From VGJW01 sp035286125 (GTDB lineage Bacteria > Cyanobacteriota > Sericytochromatia > S15B-MN24 > VGJW01): 45,105 nt of DNA. A program made the translations under genes and the position numbers. Positions within the stretch are counted from its first letter, which is position 1. Each line of letters opens with the position of its first letter. Location of the stretch: assembly GCA_035286125.1 (NCBI GenBank), contig JAYKIS010000056.1:1-45105 (forward strand), read 5' to 3'. Under the pieces are notes generated by a model. It saw nothing but the letters and a program-made list of their open reading frames with translations. It was not told the origin of the DNA and made no database searches. Of this stretch, positions 1 to 8,493 are shown piece by piece.

Positions 1-2
1 TT

Positions 3-2507
3 GCGCTTGCCTTCCAGCGCTGGCGCGAGCGTGAAGGCCTGGGATGCCCCTTCGGCTTCGAGGCCGACGGTTTCAACGTGGCCGTGCTGGGCCCCGACGA
101 TACCAGCTGGAACGGACTCATCTACCATGTGGACGATCCGGCCCAGCGGCTCACTTGGTCTCGCGAGGGCGCCGACGATGCCATGCGGGCCGAGGTCGCA
201 CTGTTCGAGCGTTTCTTGCGTGAAGACCTGGGCTGGACGGACGCTCGGGTCACCTGCCCACCCGGCTTGTATGTGCGCCAGACTCGCCACGCCCGCCGTA
301 CCCGACATCTGCTGGGGCTGTCCGAGATCGCTTCAGGCAAGCCTCTGCCCCGCGTGGGCACGTTCTGCTATTGGCCTGACTTTCGCGGCTTTGCCGTGAC
401 CCCCACGAAGGGACCGCTGGTCGCCCCTGTCGTGCCGGACGCCGGCTGGCTCGCCGACTGGACCAACGTCGGCATGGCCGGGCGGGCCGCGGGCTACACG
501 GCCCCAGCGCACGCGCTGTGCCGTCTGGTGCAGTACAACGTCGTGCTGGGCACAGGCCTTGCGGCTGCCGTCGCCCTGGCCGTCGGCAAGGTGGCCGGGC
601 ATCCGTCCATGGAGGAACCGATCGTGCCAGCCCGGATGTCTGCCGAAAATGTGCGGACTGTGCTGGCGGCCGCCGGTCTCGGCAACGACGATCTGGAAGG
701 GTTGGCTGACACGCCCGAGCGGGGCGCGGGACTGGCCGACGACCCGCTGGTGCGCGGGGAAGGAGTCCTGCGGTCCCGCACGGCACCAGAACGGCGACAG
801 GATTGGCTGACTCGGGTGCGACAGGACCTCGTGGGCTCGAGGCCCGTCATGGACGGGCCCTTCGGGCCTCGGCAGATGGTCTATGCCGACGACATCGCCA
901 CGGGCCGAGCCCTGGGCTTCCTCGAGGACCGACTGACCTCGATGCTGCTGCCGATGCATGCCAATCCCCACTCCGAGGCATCGGCGGTCGGGATGGCCTC
1001 CGGCCGCTGGCGCGAGCAGGCTCGCGACAGGGTGGCCCGCGCCCTGGGCGCCGGACCGGACCATGCCGTCCTTTTCACCGGCTCCGGTTCGACGGCCGCG
1101 GTCGATCGCTTCGTCGGCATCCTGGGCTGGAAGGTCCCGACGGACCCCGAACTTGCCGATCGCCTGCGCCGTAGCCTGTCGCCGGCCGAACGCCCCGTCG
1201 TGCTGCTGGGTCCCTGGGAGCACCACTCCAACGAACTGCCTTGGAGAGAATCCATCGCCGAGGTGGAGACCCTGCCCGAAGGCCCCGACGGCCAACCGGA
1301 CCGCACGGCCCTCGCCGAGGCCCTGGCGCGCCACAAGGGCAGGCGGCTGCTGGGCTCGTTCTCGGCAGCCAGCAACGTGACAGGCCAGAAAGCCGATGTC
1401 GCCGCACTCGCGAGCCAGCTGCACCGGGGTGGCGCCATGGCATGCGTGGACGCCGCGGCGGCCGGCCCCTACCTTCGCTATGCCATGGCACCGGCAGACC
1501 GGCCCGAAGAGGGCCTCGACGCGCTGTTCATGTCCATGCACAAGTTCGTCGGGGGGCCCGGGACGCCGGGGATCCTGGCCCTGCGGCGCGACCTCGTCCG
1601 CCATCCCGTGCCAGCCGTGCCCGGTGGTGGCACCGTTGCCTACGTCGGCCCCTCCGAGCATCGCTACCTGCTCGATCCCGTGCGGAGGGAAGAAGGGGGA
1701 ACGCCGGATGTCCCGGCCGCCGTCCGGGCAGGCCTGTGCATGGTGGTCCGGGATCGCGTCGGCATGCCCGTCATCGAGGCCCTGGAACACGAGCTGGTCA
1801 CGCGGGGCCGACATGTCTGGGGCCGACATCCGGGCCTCGTGGTGCTGGGTTCGGACACGGCGGACCGCCTGCCGTTCTTCAGCATGCTGGTCCGTCACGG
1901 CGAGGGTTACCTGCACCACGGCTTCGTCGTGGTCCTGCTGAGCGATCTGTTCGGCATCCAGGCGCGGGGCGGGTGCTCGTGCGCAGGCCCCTATGGCCAC
2001 CGGCTGCTGGGCATCGATGCGACCACCAGCCGCCGGTTCGAGAAGGCCATTGCCGAGGGGCACGAGGTGCTCAAGCCAGGCTGGGTCCGCCTGGGCCTGC
2101 ACTGGAGCCAGGATGCCGGAACGGTCAACCTGCTGCTGGACGCCATGACATTCGTGGCCGACCACGGCTGGAAGTTCCTGCCGCAGTACCACGTCGATCC
2201 CGCGAGCGGCCGCTGGACCCATCGATTCCGGTCCCGCCCCGAGGTTCCCCACCTCGATACGTGGCTGGATCCCCGGGGCCCTGCGACCGCGATGGCCGCG
2301 CCCGCACTGGGGGACATCCTGCCCCGGGCCCATGCCCTGGCCGACGAGGCCGGGCTGGAAGCGGCCAGACAGGCCCCGCTGCCCGTCCAGGGCCTGCCCG
2401 CGAGCATCGACGACCTGCGGTGGTTTGCCTGGCCGCACGAGGTTCTGACCGAGTGGCAGGCGGGCGCCCCCTTGCCGGCGCCCCGCGTGCCGTTCCGGAT
2501 GGCCTGA
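3..2507 (+). CDS. FAD-dependent oxidoreductase (C-terminal part) fused to class V aminotransferase, 5'-truncated
   Basis: The reading frame is open from the window edge, so the true start lies upstream; GTG at 78 is only an internal candidate. The first ~200 visible residues resemble the C-terminal end of FAD-dependent oxidoreductases, with the late block GRAAGYTAPAHALCR followed by a small-residue helix (GTGLAAAVALAVG). After a ~60-residue linker comes a complete class V, cysteine-desulfurase-like PLP enzyme: the N-terminal GPFGPRQMVYADD and ANPHSEAS blocks, FTGSGSTAAVD, EHHSNELPWRE, and MHKFVGGPGTPG, whose Lys (codon at 1542) should bind PLP. A later GCSCAG loop recalls the cysteine-desulfurase loop. 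Substrates are unknown. The stop lies 17 nt before btuF, so it may belong to the cobalamin operon. The two-domain fusion is unusual, but the frame is uninterrupted. Confidence 0.8.
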   Translation, partial: ALAFQRWREREGLGCPFGFEADGFNVAVLGPDDTSWNGLIYHVDDPAQRLTWSREGADDAMRAEVALFERFLREDLGWTDARVTCPPGLYVRQTRHARRTRHLLGLSEIASGKPLPRVGTFCYWPDFRGFAVTPTKGPLVAPVVPDAGWLADWTNVGMAGRAAGYTAPAHALCRLVQYNVVLGTGLAAAVALAVGKVAGHPSMEEPIVPARMSAENVRTVLAAAGLGNDDLEGLADTPERGAGLADDPLVRGEGVLRSRTAPERRQDWLTRVRQDLVGSRPVMDGPFGPRQMVYADDIATGRALGFLEDRLTSMLLPMHANPHSEASAVGMASGRWREQARDRVARALGAGPDHAVLFTGSGSTAAVDRFVGILGWKVPTDPELADRLRRSLSPAERPVVLLGPWEHHSNELPWRESIAEVETLPEGPDGQPDRTALAEALARHKGRRLLGSFSAASNVTGQKADVAALASQLHRGGAMACVDAAAAGPYLRYAMAPADRPEEGLDALFMSMHKFVGGPGTPGILALRRDLVRHPVPAVPGGGTVAYVGPSEHRYLLDPVRREEGGTPDVPAAVRAGLCMVVRDRVGMPVIEALEHELVTRGRHVWGRHPGLVVLGSDTADRLPFFSMLVRHGEGYLHHGFVVVLLSDLFGIQARGGCSCAGPYGHRLLGIDATTSRRFEKAIAEGHEVLKPGWVRLGLHWSQDAGTVNLLLDAMTFVADHGWKFLPQYHVDPASGRWTHRFRSRPEVPHLDTWLDPRGPATAMAAPALGDILPRAHALADEAGLEAARQAPLPVQGLPASIDDLRWFAWPHEVLTEWQAGAPLPAPRVPFRMA

Positions 2508-2524
2508 CGCCCGTGTCCGAAGGC

Positions 2525-3394
2525 ATGATGGCGCGTCTTTGCGCCGTGCTGGTGATGATCGGGGGCCTGTTGCTGCCGACCCCGTCGGAAGCAGCCGTGG
2601 AAGTCCGGGACGACCGGGGCAAGGTCATCCGCTTCGCGCAGCCACCGCGACGCATCGTGAGCGTCCTGCCCTCGCTGACAGAGACCGTGGCGGCCCTCGG
2701 AGGACTCGATCGCCTCGTCGGAACGGACCGCTACTCGGACTGGCCCGAGAACGTCCGTACGTTGCCCAAGATCGGGGGCGGCATCGACCCCAATCTCGAA
2801 GCCATCGTGGCGCTGCGCCCGGACTGCGTGCTGATCGCCCCCTCGGCCCGAGTCAGCCGACGACTCGAACAACTGGGCCTGCGTGTCGTGGCACTCGAAC
2901 CCAAGACCCACGCCGATGTCCGGCGCGTCACCCGGGTCGTGGGCGCACTGCTCGGCAGCCCTGCCGTGACGCGCCTGCTCGCCGACATGGACCGGGGCCT
3001 CGCCGCGGCAGCCGCCCGGGTGCCGACCAGGGCCCGGGGCATGCGGACCTATGTCGAGGTGGACCGGACACCCTACGCCGCCAGCAGCGGATCGTTCCTG
3101 GGCGAGACCCTGGCGCGGCTTGGGCTGGCCAACATCGTACCGGCCTCGATGGGGCCCTTCCCTCACCTGAATCCCGAGTTCGTCGTTGCGGCCAACCCTG
3201 CCGTCATCCTGATGGCGGGGGGCAGCGCCGCCGAGCTGACGGCACGGCCTGGCTGGAAGCGCATCGAAGCCGTCAGGGCGGACAGGGTCCGCGTCTTCGA
3301 TCGGCAGGAAGGTGACGTGCTGGTCCGGCCGGGTCCCCGCCTGGCCGAGGCAGCCGCCCTCCTCGCGGATGCCATCGCGGTGCTGGTGCCTTGA
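2525..3394 (+). CDS. btuF: Cobalamin ABC transporter substrate-binding protein BtuF-like
   Basis: This 289-residue protein begins with a Sec signal peptide (about residues 1-24, MMARLCAVLVMIGGLLLP then SEAA), so it is exported. The mature part has the periplasmic-binding fold of the helical-backbone class: RIVSVLPSLTETVAALG, GTDRYSDWPE, LPKIGGGIDPNLEAIVALRPD and HLNPEFVVAANPAVILM. It should deliver cobalamin or corrinoids to BtuCD; siderophore binding cannot be excluded from sequence alone, but the cobalamin genes downstream favour corrinoids. A GAAGG lies just before the ATG pair at 2525/2528; GTG 2513 is an alternative. The stop overlaps the TTG start of btuC. Confidence 0.85.
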   Translation: MMARLCAVLVMIGGLLLPTPSEAAVEVRDDRGKVIRFAQPPRRIVSVLPSLTETVAALGGLDRLVGTDRYSDWPENVRTLPKIGGGIDPNLEAIVALRPDCVLIAPSARVSRRLEQLGLRVVALEPKTHADVRRVTRVVGALLGSPAVTRLLADMDRGLAAAAARVPTRARGMRTYVEVDRTPYAASSGSFLGETLARLGLANIVPASMGPFPHLNPEFVVAANPAVILMAGGSAAELTARPGWKRIEAVRADRVRVFDRQEGDVLVRPGPRLAEAAALLADAIAVLVP

Positions 3395-4383
3395 CCGGTC
3401 GCCTCATGGCGGGGCTGATGGCCCTGACGATCGCGCTCGGCCTGCTCGGACTCTGCCTTGGCGCAACGGGCTGGACCTGGCCCTGGCATGAGGGCACCGA
3501 CCCCGTCATCCTCTGGGAGTTGCGCATGCCGCGAACCGCAGGCGCCTGGCTGGCCGGTGGCTTGCTGGGCCTCGTCGGTGCCATCGCGCAGGGGCTTTTC
3601 CGCAATCCGCTGGCGGACCCCTACCTGCTGGGCAGTGCATCCGGTGCATCTCTGGGCGTCGCGGCCGTGCTGGCCGTGGGTGGCACCGCCGGGGCCGAGG
3701 CCATGGCCGCGGGATCGTGGCTGCTGCGCCTGGGCCTGACGGGCGCGGCCTTCCTGGGTGCCATCGCCGCGGTCCTCCTGACACTGGTGCTGGCCCAGGG
3801 GCTGGCCCACACCTTGCGCCTGCTGCTGGCGGGCGTGATCGTGGGTGTGGTCCTGGGTGCCGTGACGTCCCTGCTGGGACTCGCCGTACCCGCCATCGCA
3901 CCGGCCCTTCAGGCCTTCATGGTCGGCAGCACCGGCCTGCTCGGCTGGACCTCGGTCGTCCTGCTGGCCGTCGTCCTGGCATCAGGCCTCGCGGTGGCCA
4001 GCCTGCTGGGTCCGTGGCTGGATGCACTTTCGCTGGGCGAGGAGACGGCCACAAGCCTCGGCTTGCCCATCACCCTGCTGCGCGGCGTGATGCTCGCAAT
4101 CCTGGCGCTGGGCACAGGCACCGTCGTCGCCCAGGCCGGCCTCATTGCCTTCGTCGGCCTCGCGGCCCCCCATGCAGTTCGCGCGGCGACGAGGCTGACG
4201 CATCGCCCCCTGCTGCTGGCTTCGTCGCTGATGGGTGGGGTGTTGCTGCTGGGAGCCGACTTGCTGTCCCGCTGGTTGCTGGCACCGCAGGAACTGCCCG
4301 TGGGCATCCTGACAGCCTGCCTCGGCGGTGGCTACCTGCTGTGGTGGATGCAACGGCAGGGCCACGGGGGGCAAGTGGCGTGA
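3391..4383 (+). CDS. btuC: Cobalamin ABC transporter permease BtuC (FecCD family)
   Basis: A 330-residue, very hydrophobic protein with about ten membrane segments, the usual size for BtuC/FecCD. Family landmarks are RNPLADPYLLGSASGAS after the second helix, GLIAFVGLAAPH, and LPVGILTACLGGGYLLWW at the end. It forms the dimeric membrane channel of the BtuFCD importer. The TTG at 3391 overlaps the btuF stop (TTGA), giving translational coupling; ATG 3406 is the alternative start. It ends in a GTGA overlap with btuD. Confidence 0.88.
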   Translation: MTGRLMAGLMALTIALGLLGLCLGATGWTWPWHEGTDPVILWELRMPRTAGAWLAGGLLGLVGAIAQGLFRNPLADPYLLGSASGASLGVAAVLAVGGTAGAEAMAAGSWLLRLGLTGAAFLGAIAAVLLTLVLAQGLAHTLRLLLAGVIVGVVLGAVTSLLGLAVPAIAPALQAFMVGSTGLLGWTSVVLLAVVLASGLAVASLLGPWLDALSLGEETATSLGLPITLLRGVMLAILALGTGTVVAQAGLIAFVGLAAPHAVRAATRLTHRPLLLASSLMGGVLLLGADLLSRWLLAPQELPVGILTACLGGGYLLWWMQRQGHGGQVA

Positions 4384-5174
4384 CCACCGCCCCCTTCGAG
4401 GCGCCGGAAGGCATTCCGGCCCTCAGCGCACGCGGACTCGACGTGCGGGCCGGGCACCGCAAGCTGTTGGGTCCCCTGGACCTCGAGCTGGCATCCGGCA
4501 CGTGGACCAGCCTCGTGGGCCCCAATGGCGCGGGCAAGTCGACCTTGCTGCGGGCCCTTGCGGGCGTGGTGCCGCACGAAGGCGAGGTCTTCTGGCATGG
4601 CGTGGCCCGATCGGCCCTGGCGGCGCGCGCCCGGGGACGCCACCTGGCGTGGCTGGGCCACGAGACGCCCGGGGCCGAGGATTTGCTGGTCGAGGACGTC
4701 GTCATGCTGGGCAGGCTGCCTCATCAGGATCTGCTCTCGGGCATCCGGCCCCGGGACAGGGAAGCCGTCGAGCAGGCGCTCGAGGCTGCCGGTGCGACCT
4801 ATTGGCGGAAACGGGCCATGGGCACGCTCTCGGCCGGCGAGCGCCAGCGTGTCCGGCTCGCACGGGTGCTCGCCGTGAATGCCCCGGTGCTGCTGCTCGA
4901 CGAACCGCTGGCCAACCTGGACCCCCCGCACCAGGCGGACGTTCTGGCACTGATACGACGCCTGGTCGACGCCGGCAGGACCGTCGTGACCGTGCTGCAC
5001 GAGTTGCAGCCGGCACTGTCGGCAGACCGGATGCTGATCCTCGAATGCGGCGGCATCCGGCATCATGGCGGTTGCAGCGATCCGCGCACGCATCGCGAGC
5101 TCGAGGGCGTCTTCCTCGATCGCATCGCCATTCACCACGTGGGGGACACCCCCGTCCCGATGCCCCGCCCCTGA
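4380..5174 (+). CDS. btuD: Cobalamin ABC transporter ATPase BtuD
   Basis: A 264-residue ABC ATPase. Walker A GPNGAGKS is at residues 47-54, the signature is LSAGERQRV, Walker B is VLLLDEPLANLD, and the switch His is in VTVLHELQPAL. Start GTG 4380 overlaps the btuC stop (GTGA). It powers the BtuC channel. The ~20 residues after the D-loop and switch (FLDRIAIHHVGDTPVPMP) resemble the C-terminus of FecE/BtuD-type ATPases. cobO follows after 18 nt, consistent with uptake followed by adenosylation. Confidence 0.88.
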   Translation: MTTAPFEAPEGIPALSARGLDVRAGHRKLLGPLDLELASGTWTSLVGPNGAGKSTLLRALAGVVPHEGEVFWHGVARSALAARARGRHLAWLGHETPGAEDLLVEDVVMLGRLPHQDLLSGIRPRDREAVEQALEAAGATYWRKRAMGTLSAGERQRVRLARVLAVNAPVLLLDEPLANLDPPHQADVLALIRRLVDAGRTVVTVLHELQPALSADRMLILECGGIRHHGGCSDPRTHRELEGVFLDRIAIHHVGDTPVPMPRP

Positions 5175-5192
5175 GTCCCACCGGAGCCACCT

Positions 5193-5762
5193 ATGGATAC
5201 CGTGACACCCCCGACCGAAAAGCCCTTGCTGAACCCGGACGGGCAACGCCGCGGGCTGGTCCTCGTCCACACCGGCGACGGCAAGGGCAAGAGCACCGCG
5301 GCCTTCGGGCTGGCGGCCCGGGCCCACGGACGCGGCAAGCCGGTCAAGGTCTTCCAGTTCATGAAGCTGCCCACCTCACGCTTTGGCGAGCATCGGGCAT
5401 GCGAGACGCTGGGGCTGCCCGTCGAGGGCCTTGGGGATGGCTTCAGCTGGGACAGCAAGGATCTCGAGCGGTCGGCCGGAATCGCGCTCGAGGGCTGGCA
5501 GAAGGCCAAGGCGGCCATCCTGTCTGGCGCATGGTTCATGGTCGTGCTGGACGAGGTCACCTATCCCGTGCGCTTCGGCTGGGTACCGCTCGAGGATGTG
5601 CTCGAGACGCTGCGTGTGCGCCCGGAGCACGTTCATGTCGTCCTGACGGGCCGGGACTGTCCGGAAGAAATCATCGACCTGGCCGACACCGTGACGGAGA
5701 TGCGGCTCGTCAAGCACGCCTTCCAGGCCGGCATCCCCGCACAGCGCGGCATCGAGGACTGA
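5193..5762 (+). CDS. cobO: Cob(I)yrinic acid a,c-diamide adenosyltransferase (CobO/CobA type)
   Basis: A 189-residue ATP:corrinoid adenosyltransferase of the CobA/CobO/BtuR family. The P-loop TGDGKGKSTAAFGLA is near residues 27-41, followed by KVFQFMK, a WDSKDLE stretch and VLDEVTYPVRFGWV, all typical of this class. It transfers the 5'-deoxyadenosyl group of ATP to the cobalt of imported corrinoids, making the coenzyme form used by the downstream lower-ligand assembly steps. It sits between the importer and cobT. The length matches the family. Confidence 0.93.
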   Translation: MDTVTPPTEKPLLNPDGQRRGLVLVHTGDGKGKSTAAFGLAARAHGRGKPVKVFQFMKLPTSRFGEHRACETLGLPVEGLGDGFSWDSKDLERSAGIALEGWQKAKAAILSGAWFMVVLDEVTYPVRFGWVPLEDVLETLRVRPEHVHVVLTGRDCPEEIIDLADTVTEMRLVKHAFQAGIPAQRGIED

Positions 5763-5767
5763 GCCCC

Positions 5768-6772
5768 GTGACAACGACCCTGCGCGAGGCCCTGGTGGCC
5801 CGCATGGATGCCAAGACCAAACCCCTCGGGGCGCTTGGCCGCCTCGAGGACCTGGCCGTCCAGCTGGGCCTGATCCTCGGTACCGAGCACCCGAAGCTGC
5901 ACGACCCGCAGATGGTGGTCTTTGCGGGGGACCATGGCCTCGCCAGCCACGGCGTGTCGGCCTATCCCTCGGACGTGACGTGGCAGATGGTCGAGAACTT
6001 CCTCGCTGGCGGCGCGGCCGTCAGCGTGCTCGCCCGGCTGCACGGCCTGGCGCTGACGGTCGTGGACTGCGGCGTTGCCCACGCCTTCGCGCCACGCCCC
6101 GGGCTCATCGACCGCAAGGTCGCGCCGGGCACGGCAGACTCCCGCATCGGGCCTGCCATGACGCAGGAGCAATGCGCGGCGGCGATCACTGCGGGCATGG
6201 ACGTCGTGCGCGACCTGCCCGGCAATGTCCTGCTTCTGGGCGAGATGGGTATCGGCAACACCTCGGCGGCTGCCCTGCTGATGGCCAGGCTGACGGGCAG
6301 GGACATCGCGTCGTGCACGGGCGCGGGCACGGGCCTCGATGCCACGGGCATCGCACGCAAGACGGCCATCCTGCAGGACGTCCTCGACCGGCACCCCGAC
6401 GCGCAAGCGCCACTTGAGGCCCTGGCCGCCATGGGCGGCTTCGAGATCGCGGCCATGGTCGGAGCCGTGCGGGAGGCCGTACGCCAGCGTCGCGTCGTGG
6501 TCGTCGACGGTTTCATCGCCACCGCGGCCGTCCGGGTTGCCGTTGCCCTCGATCCTGCGGTCAAGGACAACTGCATCTTCGCCCACGCCTCGGGCGAGCG
6601 CGGGCATGCCGCCCTGCTGGCGGAGATGGACGTTCGCCCGCTGCTGGACCTGGGCATGCGCCTGGGCGAGGGATCGGGCGCTGCCGTCGCCTGGCCCCTG
6701 CTGCTCGCCGCCACGTGCCTGCTGGACGAGATGGCAACCTTTGCCTCGGCCGGAGTCTCGGAGCGCACGTGA
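5768..6772 (+). CDS. cobT: Nicotinate-nucleotide--dimethylbenzimidazole phosphoribosyltransferase CobT
   Basis: A 334-residue protein starting at GTG 5768, five bases after the cobO stop. It activates the lower-ligand base, making alpha-ribazole phosphate from nicotinate mononucleotide. Family blocks visible are KPLGALGRLEDLA, VFAGDHGLASHGVSAYP, the Gly-rich LLLGEMGIGNTSAAALL, VVVVDGFIATAAVRVA and the C-terminal RLGEGSGAAVAWPLL, which carries the catalytic Glu region. Full length for the family. It ends in a GTGA overlap with cobS. Confidence 0.94.
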   Translation: MTTTLREALVARMDAKTKPLGALGRLEDLAVQLGLILGTEHPKLHDPQMVVFAGDHGLASHGVSAYPSDVTWQMVENFLAGGAAVSVLARLHGLALTVVDCGVAHAFAPRPGLIDRKVAPGTADSRIGPAMTQEQCAAAITAGMDVVRDLPGNVLLLGEMGIGNTSAAALLMARLTGRDIASCTGAGTGLDATGIARKTAILQDVLDRHPDAQAPLEALAAMGGFEIAAMVGAVREAVRQRRVVVVDGFIATAAVRVAVALDPAVKDNCIFAHASGERGHAALLAEMDVRPLLDLGMRLGEGSGAAVAWPLLLAATCLLDEMATFASAGVSERT

Positions 6773-7836
6773 GGCCCCCGCGCAAACCCCGCATCAAGGG
6801 CACGCAGCCCGGTGCGCCGGCACCCTCGGATGCCGGTCCCTTCGAGGCGATGCTGGCCCCATTGCTCGGTTCCGAAGCTGTCCGGGATGAGTCCCTGCAA
6901 CCCGGTGAGACGATGGCAGCCGACGGCTCGATCGTGCCGGGCCCCGCCCCCTTCACGGCCCCCTTGCCGCTCTCGCTTCCCGGACCGCTCCCCCCCCCGC
7001 CGGAGGCACCCCGGTTCCGGACACCCTCGGATACGGTGCGCGAGGTCCTGCTGGCCGTGCAGTTCTTCACGCGAATCCCGATCACGGGCCGACTGGCCGA
7101 ATGGGTCGGCTTCAGCCCGGCGATGCTTCGTGCCAGCGCGGCCCACTTCCCCGCGATTGGCCTCATCATCGGCGGCCTCGCCGCCGTCGTCCACCTCGGG
7201 ATCATGCTGGGCATGCCGGCCGGACCGATGCGCCCCCTGCTGGCGGCAGTCCTGGGCACGCTGGCGACGGTCTGGGCAACAGGCGCCTTCCACGAGGACG
7301 GAATGGCCGATACGGCCGACGGCCTTGGCGGCAGCATGGAACGTGACCGCGCCCTCGAGATCATGAAGGACTCGCGGGTCGGTACCTACGGCAGCATCGC
7401 GCTGTGGCTGACACTCGCCACCAAGGTGGTGACGCTGGCCATGCTGGGTGCGGAAAGCCTGGGCGCCATGCTGGCCGCAGGCCTCGCTGCCCACGGTGTC
7501 TCGCGCCTGCTCCCGCTGGGGCTCGTGGCTTCGATGCGCCACGTCGGGGACACGGCCACGTCCAAGGCCAAGCCGCTCGCGGACGCCATCGGCCCCGAAG
7601 GCCTCGTTGTCGCGGTGCTCTGGACGCTGCCCGCCCTGCTGCCGCTGTCGTGGTTCGCGGGCGCGACGGTACTGGCTGCTGCCCTGCTTGCAGCGTTTCT
7701 CGCCGCATATGCGGCGTGGCGCCTGTTTCGCCGGCGCCTGGGCGGCTTCACGGGGGACAGCCTGGGCGCCACCCAGCAAGGTACGGAGGTCGCCTTCCTG
7801 TTGGGCGCGGCCTTTGCCGTTGGCCAGGGCCTGTGA
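6769..7836 (+). CDS. cobS: Adenosylcobinamide-GDP ribazoletransferase CobS with N-terminal extension
   Basis: A membrane enzyme that joins GDP-activated cobinamide to alpha-ribazole (phosphate) to finish cobalamin. The core starts near LLAVQFFTRIPI and contains ATGAFHEDGMADTADGLGG, RALEIMKDSRVGTYG and several hydrophobic helices; the end is GDSLGATQQGTEVAFLLG. From GTG 6769, which overlaps the cobT stop (GTGA), the protein is 355 residues, with an ~85-residue Pro/Gly-rich N-terminal extension not normal for CobS. Internal ATGs at 6850 or 6913 would shorten it. The overlap favours the long form, but this is not proven. Confidence 0.9.
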   Translation: MRPPRKPRIKGTQPGAPAPSDAGPFEAMLAPLLGSEAVRDESLQPGETMAADGSIVPGPAPFTAPLPLSLPGPLPPPPEAPRFRTPSDTVREVLLAVQFFTRIPITGRLAEWVGFSPAMLRASAAHFPAIGLIIGGLAAVVHLGIMLGMPAGPMRPLLAAVLGTLATVWATGAFHEDGMADTADGLGGSMERDRALEIMKDSRVGTYGSIALWLTLATKVVTLAMLGAESLGAMLAAGLAAHGVSRLLPLGLVASMRHVGDTATSKAKPLADAIGPEGLVVAVLWTLPALLPLSWFAGATVLAAALLAAFLAAYAAWRLFRRRLGGFTGDSLGATQQGTEVAFLLGAAFAVGQGL

Positions 7837-8483
7837 CGATTTCAGGTCCGGCCTTCACTGCCGAGCGGCCCCTTCGGGTCCTGCGCCACGCAAGGGTCAA
7901 GGTGCCCCGGGGTATCTGCTACGGGCTGCAGGACGTCCCTTTCAGCCGGACCCACACCGCCCAGGTGGCCGCAGCCTTCGTCGAAGACCTGGACGGGCGC
8001 ACCCCGACGCGCGTCCGGATCTCCCCACGGACCCGGTGCATCGCGCTATGGCAGGCGGTAGCCGGGCACCTCGGCCGGGACGAAACCGGCCACGCGCCGG
8101 ATGGGAGCCGCGTGGCCGTGACCATCGACCCACGCATCGGGGAAATGGACTTCGGGGCCTGGGAGGGGCTGTCCTGGTCCCGAATCCCGGAGGCACAGAT
8201 GACGGGGTGGACGGACGGTTTCCTCGACTACCCATGCGGGGGTGGGGAGTCGGTTCGCCAGTTCCTGGCGAGGATGCTCGAGGCGTGGAAAGAAGATGCC
8301 GAGGAACCTGCCGGGGTCGTCTGGATTGCCCACGCCGGCATCCTGCGGGGCCTCGAGGTGCTCGAGGCAAACGCGTGGAAAGTCCCGGAGCACCTGGCGG
8401 CCGCCGACTGGCCACGGCGCAGCCTCGACTTCGGAACGTGGGGGGATTACCCTCTCGGCTGGGGCATCGAGATCCGGACCTGA
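7833..8483 (+). CDS. cobC: Alpha-ribazole phosphatase-like histidine phosphatase CobC
   Basis: A 216-residue histidine-phosphatase (phosphoglycerate-mutase fold). The catalytic block reads VLRHARVKVPRGICYG (RHA rather than RHG, which also occurs in CobC-type proteins). It is followed by SPRTRCIALW, IGEMDFGAWEGLSW with the acid residue, and the second His in VWIAHAGILRG. Start GTG 7833 overlaps the cobS stop (GTGA). Position as the last gene of the cobalamin operon supports removal of the phosphate from alpha-ribazole-5'-phosphate or cobalamin-5'-phosphate. Confidence 0.82.
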   Translation: MTISGPAFTAERPLRVLRHARVKVPRGICYGLQDVPFSRTHTAQVAAAFVEDLDGRTPTRVRISPRTRCIALWQAVAGHLGRDETGHAPDGSRVAVTIDPRIGEMDFGAWEGLSWSRIPEAQMTGWTDGFLDYPCGGGESVRQFLARMLEAWKEDAEEPAGVVWIAHAGILRGLEVLEANAWKVPEHLAAADWPRRSLDFGTWGDYPLGWGIEIRT

Positions 8484-8493
8484 GGGATCGGCG

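Noticed and set aside
333..2438. Long minus-strand frame opposite the fusion gene
   Set aside because: Antisense shadow typical of high-GC DNA; the plus-strand frame has clear family motifs.
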